This document shows, one piece after another, positions 23,849 to 35,549 of a DNA stretch of 64,000 nt (position 1 is its first letter; every line of letters begins with the position of its first letter). The translations under genes and the position numbers were made by a program. This DNA comes from Ceratorhiza oryzae-sativae (Eukaryota > Basidiomycota > Agaricomycetes > Cantharellales > Ceratobasidiaceae): assembly GCA_030998015.1 (NCBI GenBank), contig JARWMV010000246.1, positions 248,001-312,000 on the forward strand, given 5' to 3'. Below the pieces are notes generated by a model that saw only the letters and a list, made by a program, of their open reading frames with translations, did not search any database and was not told the origin of the DNA.

Positions 23849-25143
23849 ATGTCCCGTTCATACGACCGAGGTAATGCTATTAGATCATGCTAGTCAGGTG
23901 AAACTAATCCTGCTGGATATTGACAGCCTTGACTGTCTTCTCCCCTGATGGGCATTTGTTTCAGGTAAGCGATTGACGAGGATATGCTATAAATTTGTGA
24001 ACATAGATCCGCAGGTAGAGTATGCTGTGGAAGCAGTTCGAAAAGGCACATGTGCGGTGAGCTTTAAGGTGCATTCGACCCTGCGTGCGCTTACTTACCA
24101 TTCGTGACAGGTCGGAGTCCGAGGGAAGGATGTAGTTATTCTTGGTGTCGAAAAGAAGTCGGTGCTACAACTGCAAGACCCAAGGACCGTGCGTAAGGTT
24201 GTCATGCTCGACGACCATATTTGCCTTGCGTTTGCCGGTATGAGATTCCTACTGTGTCCATATCCGCTGTACTAAATCGGCTGCATATTTAGGGTTAACT
24301 GCTGATGGCCGTGTGCTCATTGACAAAGCGAGGATAGAATGCCAGTCTCATCGCCTGACTGTAGAAGATCCTGTCTCGGTTGAGTACATTACTCGGCACA
24401 TTGCTGGTATCCAGCAGGTGATGTAACATCCACGACCCCTGCTTGGCATTTGGTCTGACTTGTCCGTTTTAGCGTTACACACAGTCTGGTGGTGTCCGTC
24501 CATTCGGGATTTCGACGCTGATCATTGGATTCGATCCCAATGACAGTCGCCCACGTCTATACATGACTGAGCCAAGTGGTATCTACAGCGCATGGAAGGT
24601 ACGCATTCACCAACTTCGCCATATATCATGCATATTCTTACTCTTCTGCAGGCAAATGCTATCGGTAGATCTTCCAAGACTGTCCGGGAATTCCTGGAGA
24701 AGAATCACAAGGACGATATGAGTCGCGATGAGGCGATCAAGCTAACAGTGAAGAGCTTGCTCGAGGTTGTGCAAACCGGTGCAAAGAATATTGAAATTAG
24801 CGTTATGGAGAGTTATGGCAAGGTCACGGTATGAGCGCCGATCGGACAAGCGAACTGCGTTAGGAGCTGACACCCTAAACTAAACACTCCAGAACCTCGA
24901 CCTATCCCAAGTCGAGGCGATTGTCGCAGAGATCGAACGTGAAAAGGAAGCAGGTCTGTGGATTTCGAAAAAAAACACTCGCTTGTATACTAATAGGCTG
25001 GGTACACAGAGGCCGAACGTAAGCGTTCCCGAGTAGCTGCAACTGCTGCTAGCCAAGCGGCTATGGCTGCTGGCATTGCTAGCTCTGCACCACCCTCAGG
25101 TCCTGCAACAGGTGCAAACACACCTCGTCCGGGTGGCGCATGA
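23849..25143 (+). CDS. PRE6: 20S proteasome alpha4 subunit (Pre6/PSMA7)
   Basis: Structural alpha-ring subunit of the 20S core particle. Nine exons: 23849-23870, 23927-23964, 24015-24056, 24111-24237, 24293-24417, 24473-24598, 24652-24828, 24893-24953, 25010-25143; 283 aa, divisible by three. The alpha-type N-terminal signature [20 protein letters not shown] is present. It is followed by [17 protein letters not shown], the alpha4-diagnostic block [20 protein letters not shown], the stretch [19 protein letters not shown] and [20 protein letters not shown]. The C-terminus ([18 protein letters not shown]) ends in an Ala-rich tail about 30 residues longer than in yeast or human. As expected for an alpha subunit, no catalytic Thr propeptide is present. 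Confidence 0.96.
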
Positions 25144-25319
25144 TCAAACATGTATCTTTACGGCAAATGAATCAAGAAATCCTTTTGTGATATTACACAC
25201 AAGACTTCTCTGATCTGGGAAAATTGTGGCACCCGCGCTATTTAAATTGGGTACAGTGTATGTAAAGGCATGGAACGACGTAGACCAAATGAGGCAACGG
25301 TGTTCATGGCGCTCGCCTG

Positions 25320-26497
25320 TTAGAGGATCATGCGAGATGCGTACTCATCGAACAGCCCGATCCGCATTGGCCACCCGATCCATGAGTTGCTATAGAACTT
25401 GGCCCAGCGATCCGAGGGTCTCGATGCATCCGATGTGCTAATTTTCCAGTAAACGTGCACTGCCGCAGAGCCTACGGTGAAGACGTACAGCGGTCTGTGG
25501 CGATTTTGAATCCCCGCAATAACGAGGAAATTCACGAAGCCGGCGGCTAGAACATACATGAGCGGTGCGGGCTTAGAGCCTAGAATGAGCGGGGTATATT
25601 TGGCCCCAGCTTTGGCGTCACCCCGCCGGTCCTACAGAGTGTTAATAAAATTATGAGGGTCCCAACCCAACAAACCCACCTGATAGTCATAAAGAGTATC
25701 GTGCCCACTACAAATATACAAATTCAGCTTATTCTGGTCTATTGATAGTAAGGAATACTCACGAGGCCCAGCAAATACCTCCCAAATATAATGGCCGTAC
25801 AACTTTCCAGTTGATGAATCCAGTCATAGCTGACCATCCACACATAGAACCCCAACTAAACGTCATGCCTTGAAATCAACAATTTGATAGTTAGAACGGC
25901 TAATCACTTTTACTGCTGGCCAAAATATATATTGAGGAAAAGTCAAGGCCAATGCGTGAATCGCTTGGAAAGGGGATAACATATCTGATTGGTAGGTTGA
26001 GGATTGGAAGCAGTGTGCTATATGCCTATTGGTTACTTCGTGCCAAGCTTAAGCATATTACTTCCACTCACCATAGTGGCAACGTATACCAAAACCTGAG
26101 CCACAAAGGACAGTGACGTGTTAAGCACAGATATAGCCCCTCGGGTGACAGGACGGTTTTTCGTTCGTTCTATAAAAATGCTGAAAGAACCGATATTTTT
26201 ATGAACGACAAATATATACCCGCAAACCTATCGACCTTTCGGTTGAGGATATCGTTGATTGTACAAGCCGCACTATGCAAGATGGCAGAGCCCAGCTAAA
26301 GAAGAGGTATTACACGAAGTACCGAAGAAATAGGAAGGCGCAAGGAATGGGCCTCCATTATAGATCTCGAACCTATTTTATATTATTGATAAGCACATGA
26401 CCGATATCGTATTCCTGGTGAATTCACAGCGCGGCCAAAATGTAAGGCAAACGCCGACGAGTCGATTGATACGGGCAATTCTATGTACGGCCTGACG
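25320..26497 (-). pseudogene. Decayed UbiA prenyltransferase copy
   Basis: Tandem paralogue of the intact gene at 27927-29198, alignable along its length (for example KFYSNSWIGWPM near the C-terminus). It cannot make a full protein. The N-terminal exon lacks one base near 26475 relative to the intact copy. The Trp of the PLLWLG segment is a TAG at 26296-26298. The Ser after THWP is a TGA at 25943-25945, and the splice donor that should follow is lost. Both prenyl-diphosphate/metal motifs are damaged: NDILDREVD reads NDILNRKVD, and QDRRDD reads QDRRGD. Other splice sites and the last exon (no stop before the normal end at 25320) survive, so the decay looks fairly recent. Homology fades upstream of about 26497. 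Confidence 0.9.
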
Positions 26498-27926
26498 GCA
26501 TGTCCAAACTAGACAATGGAGTCCTTGGCAGAGGACTGGTACTTTTGGAGCAATTGAACTGGTTGATGATAATTCATAATGGACTAGGATACGAGTGAGA
26601 ATGTGGACGCCGGAGAGAATGCCTCCCAGCCAAGTTTGCTTTCTATACAAGTGATACCCTAATTACTAGGCACCACTTCACACTCCGGGCTATCCAAGTA
26701 CCATTATTTCGTACAAAGAGAGTGCACCGTGTGGGATATGCGGAGACCTATGTATTCTTTGTGGGTCGCACTCGGTAGCACATATCCCCTCTCACGCATA
26801 TACCGTGTAGAAAAGATTGACCGATATCCCGTAGTGTCGATATAGACCCGTAACAGGGGCAAGAGACAATAGTATATCAGTTCATATGCCCAACCCATGC
26901 TCGAAGAGAAGCATAATCGGTGTATTCACAAGCACAATTTTCTCGCTTGGTGGCGTGACGCTGTTGCGACATGGCAGTTCAATGGGGTGGAGGCGAGCAG
27001 GACCCTGGGTGTCTTAGCAAATAGTATGCTCAAACAGAATTCTCTCGATGATTCTGGCCCTTCCTGTGCGAACTCGTAGTTTTCAAGTTTAGGGGGGTAG
27101 GGGGGCAGAATCTCAACCATTGAAAACAACTTCAACAACATACGAATATATCTAGCGTTGGGTTCCAGATAATCCTGCACGGAGAAAAAATGGATCAGGT
27201 ACGCAGTTCTCCCCCTTATACTCCATTTGAGTGGTGTTTGATTTAGGTCGGTGTATGCGACTGCGTTTCTCGCCACCGATTAGCGCCAGGATGACGATCG
27301 TCCTACGTTCACAGCCCTCGCTTCAAGTTCCTCAACGTTCACGCCGTTAGTTTCATTTCCAAAACCAATGCAGAAAAGAGCCTTTAAATCATTTTGAATA
27401 CTTTTTTAGATGCTCACACGAACACAAGGTCAAACTGGACAAAGGGTACAAAATAAAACACACATAACGTCGGCCCAGAGAGAAGCGCTAGAACGGGGGG
27501 CAGTGGTAGACTCATGTAGCTCTGCTGTAGAGGTTTGAAACCTTGGATGCCAGGAAGCAGGGAAGCAAATTTTTGGAAATTGAGACTATGCACTAACCAT
27601 TGCGGGCGTGGAGAACGAACGCAAGCGCTCGCGGTTCCCGAAACTGCTTCTAGTTTGGCAGCATTCCGGGCTTTGCACCCCCTCATGCCTTGTAATCGGC
27701 GCAAATGTCCCCCGTCTCGATGAGCCATGATCAATTAATTATCTAGGCGACTGATGGGTCGAAATATGCTTTAATGTTCTACACAAAAGAGTACGTTCAT
27801 TGGAGCCAAGAAAGAAAGGAGGAAAGAAACAACAGTGCCTTTACACTGGCGAGCCTCGTAAAATGTTCACCAAGACACTAAACTAGCCAATTCGGCACCA
27901 CAATCAATTTCACTGGATTTTTTTAC
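26498..27926. other. Spacer between the two UbiA copies
   Basis: About 1.4 kb. It should hold the former promoter of the pseudogene and the 3' region of the intact copy. No gene recognised in any frame. Confidence 0.5.
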
Positions 27927-29198
27927 TCAAAATATCATGCGGTATGTATAATCCCCAAATAATCCCACCCACATCGGCCATCCAATCCAGGAGTTGCTAT
28001 AAAACTTAGCAAAGCAATCCGCAGGGTTCGTCGCATCCAGTGTACTAATCTGCCAGTAAACATGTGCTCCCCCAAAGCCGACGGTGAAGATGTAGTATAA
28101 TGGACCGTGGTGGTTCTTGATTCCTGCGATGATGAGGAAACTGACGAATCCAGAAGCGAGAGTGTAGAGGAATGGCGCGGGGTTAGAACCCAGAAGGAGC
28201 GCAGTAGATTTGACCCCAGCCTTGGAGTCGTCCCGTCGATCCTGTTGAACTATTGGCAAAGTTTTAAGAAATTTAAATGAAGTCACTCACTTGGTAGCCG
28301 TAGATTGTGTCGTATCCACTGCAGATCCATAGGGCTTAGCTCGAACCAGCTGGTCGTTTATGAGCATACTTACAAGGCCCAGCAAATACCGCCCAGGTAC
28401 AGTGGCCCTACGACTTTCCAGTTGACAGACCCTGTCATAGCCGACCATCCGCACATGGAACCCCAGCTAAATGTCGCACCTTGCGATCGATCGGGTTAAA
28501 CCTTCATGTAAGGCCTATGAGTGGGGAGACTACATACCTAAAAACAGTGACGGCCAATATGTGAATCGTTTGAAAAGCGGGTAGCATATCTGCATCGGTA
28601 AATTGAGCAATGCGAGTGCCGCACTATATGTCCTTCAGTCACTCATCCAAGCTGAATCGCCCAATATTTACTTACCACATGGGTGGTGCGTATTTCAAAA
28701 GTGCGAAATAAGCCAAGATCTGAGCTACGAAAAATAGTGATGCATTCAGTACAGAAATAGCACCACGGGCGACAGGCCGATTCTTGGTCCGCTCTGTGAT
28801 AGCGTCAGATCGGGTTATATGCGTGGCAACATTATACTCACCCACAAGCCTATCGACTTCTCGGTCGAGTATATCGTTGATTGTACAAGCGGCACTATGC
28901 AAGATCGCACAGCCCAACCAAAGGAGAGGAATCACACGGAACATCAAAGAAAGGGGAAGACGGAAGCTGTAAGCAGCCATCATAGATCCCCAGCCTGCGT
29001 TCGGGGATTCAGTGAATAAACAAAAAATCCAGGAATCTGCGCCATAGACTTACAACATGGCCAAAATGTAAGCCAGACGCCGACCAGTCCGTTGATGCGG
29101 GCCAACTCGACATACGGCCAGACGATGCGCTCGAATTGGGTGATGTAACCGTTGAAAGAAGACTTGTCGAGAGACTTGGCTCGCTCATGACAATCCAT
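27927..29198 (-). CDS. UbiA-family aromatic prenyltransferase
   Basis: Integral-membrane prenyltransferase that joins an isoprenyl diphosphate to an aromatic acceptor (Coq2/UbiA fold). Exons (minus): 29198-29054, 28994-28842, 28793-28676, 28623-28538, 28479-28374, 28318-28291, 28241-27927; 316 aa, divisible by three. Both Asp-rich motifs are intact, NDILDREVD and YGYQDRRDD, and ERTKNRPVARGAIS and YPLFKRFTYWPSLFLG fit the Coq2 group. It starts MDCHERAKSLDKSSFNGYIT, directly before the first helix, without the Arg-rich presequence expected of a mitochondrial Coq2. I therefore think a second, specialised (secondary-metabolite) enzyme is more likely than the ubiquinone enzyme, but no biosynthetic cluster is visible. 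The gene is divergent from the Pof1-like gene. Confidence 0.9.
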
Positions 29199-29660
29199 AT
29201 TAGAGCAGCGTAGCTGGGAGGGTGGGCGATACGACCCTGCCCCTGGTCGCCCGCTTTATATAGAAATAGGAGGCTAACCGGCTGAATATTATAGTACGCT
29301 ATGACCAATTCGTCTACGCATGTCATATTGCATTACGCATATATGGTGCCGCCAATGCAAATACGCTACCACGTTTGGTTTTCTTCCACCTCCTATACTT
29401 AAATTATGGCCGAGCAGAAGCAAAGGCGTCTGTGGATGTATATATTAGTGTAAGACCGGTATGCCAGCAAGACACGTAGAAGCAAAAATAAAACCATTGA
29501 GAAATTCTTGCATGTGGTCTTGTACTGACCTGGCACTTGATTTGGATGTACCGCGTATCAAATAACGCAGTGTATGCGAGTTGCTACGAATAAGCGCCAA
29601 GACATGCACCCAATCCTGGCTATCATCCGCCACCTGCCCCAAGGGAGAATCCACACTTTA
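29199..29660. promoter_or_regulatory. Divergent intergenic promoter region (UbiA / POF1-like)
   Basis: 462 nt between two genes transcribed away from each other. No motif is clear enough to name. Confidence 0.4.
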
Positions 29661-30511
29661 ATGGCTCACCCACCAGCTCGTTTCCAAGAAGCCATCGACA
29701 GGCTGACCTCCGGCACTACCCGGTTCGAGATCGTCTATTGTTCGCGATCTGCCTGGGCGCAATCTCACATTTCGGTCCTAGACTCGTCGTTTAATCCACC
29801 TACGCTTGCTCACTGGGCGCTTGCTTCTACTTCACCATCTCCTTCGTTGTTGCTTTTGTTGTCGATAAGCAACGCAGACAAGAAAACTAAGCCCGACGAT
29901 GTGGCACCTGCGCAAAGGCTCCAGATGATGGTTGAGCTAGCTGATGAACTCGCGGGCTGCGATGACCGAGGTGTAGCCGTCGCAGCACTCAACGAACCGA
30001 TATTTGTCAAAAAGTCCACCTTGTTGCTGGAAAATCTTTCTGGAGCCAGTACGTGTCCGCCGTCCCCGGGAATAGCCTGACCCGAGAAATAGGCACAGGC
30101 TCCAAACCGGAATTAACGTTCCAAATGGGCTGGGACACTATTGTCAGAGTCTTTGCGCCCCGCTATTACCCTTCACCCGACTCGATGCTTGCCTCATTCA
30201 GCCACTTTTTCGGTCCAGAAGGATCTAGAATCCTTTGTGCACGACGACCACCTGCACCCTCGTCTTCGTCACCGGCATCCACGACGATACCGACCGACTC
30301 TCTCACGGACGGGGAATCCGAATTTCTCTCGTCACCTCATGTCGCGCCATTTTACAAAGAGCACAAGATCAAGCTCGTTGACCTTGACCCTGCAGCGCAC
30401 GGGATCAGTTCGAGCGGCGTCCGGAGCGGGACAATCGAAACTGCGGAGAAGTGGTGCTCCAAGGGAATAGTCAAGTATATTCGGGAGCACCGATTGTATT
30501 TTTGGAATTGA
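29661..30511 (+). CDS. POF1: Pof1/NMNAT-like nucleotidyltransferase
   Basis: Nicotinamide-nucleotide adenylyltransferase-fold protein of the yeast Pof1 type, a (T/H)xGH-related family. Two exons, 29661-30048 and 30099-30511, with a 50-nt GT-AG intron; 266 aa, divisible by three. The phosphate-binding site is ISVLDSSFNPPTLAHWAL, with PPTLAH replacing the canonical GxxHxGH loop, as in Pof1-like proteins. LTFQMGWDTIVRVFAPRYY is the substrate-side helix, and SSGVRSGTIE is a degenerate ISxTxxR-like motif before the final IREHRLYFWN. In-frame ATGs exist upstream; I chose the one giving MAHPPARFQEAIDRL, which starts at the usual helix. It ends 105 nt from the MIC60 stop (convergent). Confidence 0.82.
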
Positions 30512-30616
30512 GGAGTTGTAGGATATATGCGTTTAGAGTTTACTGTATGCGCGGATACAATATGCCATTTTTTGAAAATGCATTCTAAGTTGTCTACAAT
30601 TGGTTTATTTTGGGAC

Positions 30617-32862
30617 CTAAAGAACAAGCAACGAGCTCAATGTTGCCTGAGTCTGAACAACCTGCATCTTCCCGTCAATAGCCGCATGGGTATATGAACG
30701 ATTAAAGCTCACCTCGAGCGCCTGCTCAACCTCCAACCGTCTCCTCGCCGCCTCCAACCAGTCTCTCACAAGTCTTCCAGGCCAACCAGTCAATTGGTTA
30801 ACCTCTCGCGCAGCGGCATCCAAGTCCTTGATACCCAAATAATACTCGGCCCGACTCAACACACTCAACACATCGTCGCCATCGACTAACCCGCCCCCGC
30901 CCGGTCGAGAGAACCGGAGACCGGCAAACGCCCACGAGGCCAGATGCGAGAGTACGCCCGCGGTGGTGTCTGGTACGAGTGCCGCGCGACGCACGGAGGG
31001 GGAGACAGACGTAGTGAACCATGCTGCGAGGTCTGCGCGCGGTTCAACGCCTTGGTCGGGTACTTCCGACGTAAGAAGTGTGTCCAAAGCGGCTGTAAGA
31101 AGTTCGTTAGGCTCCTTGATGTCTTCTGAACTCGAACCAGTAGCCACACTCCTCAACACCCGAAGCTCGTCCCTAAACGGCTTTCGGGTCGGACTCTCGA
31201 GGGCAGTATGCGCGACTGCACGTAGCGCACTCCAGATCCCGTGCAGGCGCACGTTTTCGTCAATGAACTGAGCGTTGTCTTTGGTCGTGCGTTCGAGGCG
31301 TGCGAGGCCAGTTGCAAGTTCGTCGAGCTTGGCAAGGCGACCGCCTCGTTCTTGCTCGACTTTGACTTTGATCTCGCGGATCCATCGGCGTTGGAGCTCA
31401 ATACCTTGGGCGATCACTTCCTCTTTCAATCTGTACAGCCCGAGGGAGTCTAGGGAGATAAAGGAGAACGAGGGAAGAGACGCACCGCTGGTTGATGATC
31501 TCACTCTGCGTCTCGAGCTCCGCATTCAACTTGGCCCGGTAAGCAGCGATGATCTTGCTCCGCTCCTCATCAAACAGGCCTTTCCATTCTTCCTCCTGTT
31601 TATCCAGCTTGTCCTTGCCCTCCATCTCGAGGCTGAGCAACTTGTCCTCGTAGACCTTGGTCTGCTCCTCCATGCGCTTTTCGAGTTTCTCTCGTTCTTC
31701 GGCTTTTGCCGCTTCGAGCCTCTGGCCGAGTTTCTCGAGGTCGATCTGGGCAGTGGTCAAGACTCCTTGAGCACTCGACAAGGCAGTCGGGTTGGCTTGG
31801 ACAAACGACGCGAGCGAATCGATTGTCGAAGCCAGCTGGGCAATAACGGGTTCCGAGGCAGAGAGTTCAGGCTTGAGGTTAGGTGCAAGCAAGGGCAACA
31901 CATCCGCCGCCGCCGCCGGCTTCTTTGGTTTGGGAGCGGGCGGGATGACATATCCTGGAGGAGGCTCATGGCCCAACGGAAGCGGCGGGCCAGTATAGAG
32001 CTTCTTTCCCTTTGGCAAGACCCATTCTTCATCGTATGCCGGGGGAGGAGCAGAGACTCCGCGCGTGGGCATGGCGTCGGGTGTATTCGGAGCGGGGGTA
32101 CCCAGCTTTGTCGTGTCTTTTGTTGGAGCAGGCGTCTTGTACGTGCCTCGAGGGCAGCTTCGACCTCTTTCGCCAGCTCGCTGACGCCTTCCGAGAACTG
32201 AAAGGCGGTCTCTTTTGCCTTTTTGCCGACTTGAGAGAAGTCGGGGGCGTTGGGGTTCGATTCGATTTTGGTAATGATCGCTGCGCTAGCGCGTCTGGCT
32301 CTCTCTTTGAATGTCGGCTTTGGTTTGTCAGAAGAGTCGGAGGAAGTCCCAGAGATGACGTTGGTGACGGTCGATTTGGCGGCGTTGAAGCTATCCGTCG
32401 CAGCCTCGACGGCTTTCTGAGGTATGCTCGTAATCGGGACTCGGTGCCACCCCTGCTCGATCACAAACTCCATGACGGATTCGCCTGTGTGGTAGCATAT
32501 AAGAACGGGCGGTCAGACGACTGAGATGAAGTGACGGTGTGTACCTCCTGGCACGGACTCTACGAAAAAGTCATGATAGCGATCGCTCTTGAGGGCGACG
32601 AGGGCACTTCCGCCGTAGAATGTGCCGGCAAAGATGGAGGTGTAGAGGAGCGTGCGACGGAAGAAGCCGCGCTTTTTGGGCGGGGGAGGTGGTGGGAGGG
32701 TGCCCGACGCGCTCGGGGGGATCTGGCGTCTGCGTATCCCTGGGCGCCGTCAGATGGGGTGTTGCCGACGCCGAATGTGCTCACCCTGACGAGGCGCGTG
32801 CGCTGGACACGGACGACCGCCCGCTGTCCGGGCGCGTGCACCAACACCTGACGCCGATACAT
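30617..32862 (-). CDS. MIC60: MIC60/mitofilin, MICOS subunit, single-base frame break
   Basis: Inner-membrane protein that forms crista junctions. Exons (minus): 32862-32785, 32722-32545, 32484-31486, 31430-30617; about 689 aa after correction. The Arg-rich presequence MYRRQVLVHAPGQRAVVRVQ is followed by a Pro run, one TM helix at about residues 50-70 (LLYTSIFAGTFYGGSALVAL), a helical region, a Pro-rich linker, a long coiled coil (LGQRLEAAKAEEREKLEKRM onward) and the C-terminal mitofilin domain (KDLDAAAREVNQLTGWPGRL, WLEAARRRLEVEQALE). The first intron (32784-32723) uses the only acceptor that keeps the frame. Near 32146 the frame shifts within one codon, between EVEAALE and GTYKTPAPTKD; one extra base in the CC run (plus strand) restores it and makes the length divisible by three. 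Confidence 0.88.
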
Positions 32863-33063
32863 GACGATGGGAAATCGCAAGATAAATTGAGCATGCCCTG
32901 ACGTCCAAATGGCTGACTCAGCAGCGCTTAGCGAACGTGGCACGTCATAAAAAGGCCATGGGCTGATCGTCGTTGCGACCGTCAGCACCGAGTCCAGTCC
33001 CGACGGTAAGTGGTCGGCACCGTTTTTGTTTTGTTTTCCGCGAGCTGACCCGGCGGCGAGCAG
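32863..33063. promoter_or_regulatory. Compact divergent promoter (MIC60 / low-complexity protein)
   Basis: Only 201 nt separate the two start codons, so the genes must share or overlap promoter elements. No individual site can be named. Confidence 0.45.
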
Positions 33064-34978
33064 ATGCCTCTTCCCGACGAACGATCGCGCCCGAGCGTAC
33101 AGAGTCTGCTCGCGCGGTTCGAGAACCAGAGCAAACGCGAAAGCAGGCGCGAGTCGCTCAAGGCCCAGCCCAGGCGGCAGAGCAGCCAAGTCTCGTCGCC
33201 CGCCAAGCGAGCGTCCAACGCGGATCTCAAAGCAGCGGCCACGACGCCCCCAGCAACGGACCCATCCCCCACGGCAACCCCTGCAGAGGAACCCGCCGCA
33301 GCCAAGCCAGTGTCCGCCACGTCTTCCCCGTCCATCCCCCCCATCACGCCAACCATCCGCCCTCGACAAAGGAGCCCGAGTCGTCTTCCTCGCCCCAACC
33401 AGCGGCAAACGGAGGGGATTCGGAGTCGGCACCCGCAGTCGAACAGCCGGAGCCGACAAAAGATTCAGCCCCGGCTCCGGCTCCGGCACGCAAACCAACA
33501 ACAGCTCCAGTGCGAAAACCTACCGCGCCAACAGCCGCTAGTACAGCATCGGCCAAGGCCAAGGCTCGTTCTCCCCCCGCGCCGACTTCGGCCCCACGTA
33601 CACGCACGGCCCTCAAACCGCAAAACACCGGCCAATCTGCAACGTCAACCGGTGCAGCCCCAGGGACTGCTACGACCTCACGTTCGCGCCTTGCGCCCAC
33701 ACCCAAAGCGTCGACGTTGAAGCCGCCTGCCTCTGCCCCACCACGTGCCAAATCCCCTACAGCACCTGCCCGAGCCAAGACCCCATCAGGTGTGACCGCC
33801 GCGTCGCTGGCAAAGACACGCACGCCCGTACGTGCTGCTGCCCCACCTTCGTCTGCTGGTCCTGCTCGCCGTGCTGCAGCCGCGTCTGGGTCGAGCGCGG
33901 GTGCCAAGTCTCCCGTTCCTGCGGCCAAACCGATTTCGAAACCTGCTACGGTGCTTCAAAGCCTGCCTCGGCTACCGCGACTAGGGCAGCTGCGGCTTCT
34001 AAATCTCCAGTCACCAAACCCGCGTCGACTGCCTCCAAGCCCGCTGGTAGTGCTTCCACTCCAGCACGCAAACCACCTGTCCCTAGTCGCGCTACCGCCT
34101 CGACCACAGCCAAACCACGCGCCGGGGCCACAGCCGGAAAAACCCTCAAGGCAGGTGCGGCAGTAGCCGCGGCAGGCGCAGGTGCTGCCGTGATAGCAGC
34201 TTCAGAGGCCGATGCCAAGGCACCTGAACCTACTCAGCCTGCTCCTGCCACCGAAGACGCCCCGACCTCGGACGTCCAAGACGCCGCAGCTTCTGCTCCG
34301 GCTGAAGCCCCTATTTCTCCAGAGGAATCAACTGAACAGGCCATAGCTGCTGATGACGTTGTTTTGCCCGAAGACGGGGCGACTGCGGTCCAGGGCGAGG
34401 AGGAAGCGGTTGAAGACGGCAATCCTATTGAAGCTGGTGTCGCGACCGGCCCGGCCTCTGAAATTGTGGAAGACGAAGAGGTCGCTCAGGCTGACGAGGT
34501 TGCCCAGGCCGAGGAAGCTGCCCAGACCGAGCATGTGGTTGAGCTTGAGGAGGAAGTCGTCCAGTCGAGTGCTGTTTCTGAGATTGTCGAGTCGGCTGCC
34601 GTGTCTGAAATCGTCGAGTCCCAAGCCGCCTCTGAAGCTGTTGAATCCGCTCCCGCATCTGAGGTTGCCGAGCCCGAGGTCGAGAACGCTGGTGATGAAG
34701 TCGTCGGCACACCCATCGAGGAGCTTGCACACGATGACCTCGTTGGAGGAGTTGCTGTTCACTGGGACCCCGTCGAGACCGAGGCCAAACCTGAGATTGA
34801 GATCCAGGTAGAGGTTGAGCCCAAGGGCGAGACTGAAGAGGAGACCAAGCCCGAGTCCAACAAGCCAGTCGCCATTGTCGACAATACGTTTCTCGTCGAG
34901 GACAATGACAAGGCTGATCTCGCTAAGGAAGCTCCTGTTCAAGTGATCGAGGCGGGCGACATTCCCGACGAGCTCTAA
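33064..34978 (+). CDS. Low-complexity Ala/Pro/Lys-rich protein with acidic C-terminal half, two frame breaks
   Basis: No known function. About 638 aa after two single-base corrections; one exon. The N-terminal helix SVQSLLARFENQSKRESRRE is the only ordered-looking part. Then come a basic Ala/Pro/Lys/Thr region (ARKPTTAPVRKPTAPTAAS, TKPASTASKPAGS), a hydrophobic Ala/Gly stretch (KAGAAVAAAGAGAAVIAAS) and an acidic Glu/Val/Ala region with repeats of the type SAVSEIVES. The protein ends GDIPDEL. The charge split (basic then acidic) resembles cytoskeleton- or chromatin-associated scaffolds, but this is only an impression. The frame changes at the C7 run 33336-33342 and at GG 33950-33951. The first could also be a 67-nt intron (33310-33376) with a weak GTGTCC donor. 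Confidence 0.7.
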
Positions 34979-35549
34979 AGTAGCCAGCTGGTCTGTCTCG
35001 AGCCAACGCCTTTCGTTTCTTTGTTTTTGGTTTTTTAAATCTCTTTCTGATTTTGGTTCGTTGGTATACCCACCCTCCATCTATCGGGCGCACACTCTCA
35101 TTCCTCATCCACGTTTCTTTCAATCTAAAATCGGATTTAACTCAATGGTTTGGTGATTTGTATAAACATGGTTTTCACTTTGTTCTTGTCATATACAATA
35201 CGAAATTCTATAACTTTTGCGCCAGGAGCGATCCTAGTGTACTATTTTACTTCAATTATGTCTGAGAGAGAGGAAATTGATAGATTGGGGAAACTTAGGT
35301 ATTGACACACAGACGTACAGGTATAGAAAAACAGACAAATAGCCAAGTACACAGGATATGGTAAAACAGACAAGGGAGTGTTGAGATCCAGTACACAAGG
35401 GACCAGAGAGAAAGAAAAAAGGAGACAAGAAACAGGAACAAGAAACCCATCCAAGGAGCGTGGTCGATTCTCGATCTAATAAACTATCCATAAAAATCCT
35501 TTTATTTTATTTTTTGGTTCCCCTTTTTGGGGGCCAACCCCTTTCTGGT
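34979..35549. other. Convergent intergenic region
   Basis: 571 nt between the 3' ends of the low-complexity gene and the PX-PB1 gene. AT-rich, with T runs near 35015-35050 and 35500-35520 that fit 3' UTR ends on each strand. No gene seen. Confidence 0.5.

Noticed and set aside
26378..26650. Short minus-strand frame at the start of the UbiA pseudogene
   Set aside because: It mixes real UbiA residues (ARINRLVGV) with unrelated upstream sequence because of the frameshift; treated as part of the pseudogene.
33310..33376. A 67-nt GT-AG intron explaining the first frame change of the low-complexity gene
   Set aside because: The frame works, but the donor GTGTCC is poor and a C7 run offers a simpler explanation in line with the other sites. 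Not excluded.
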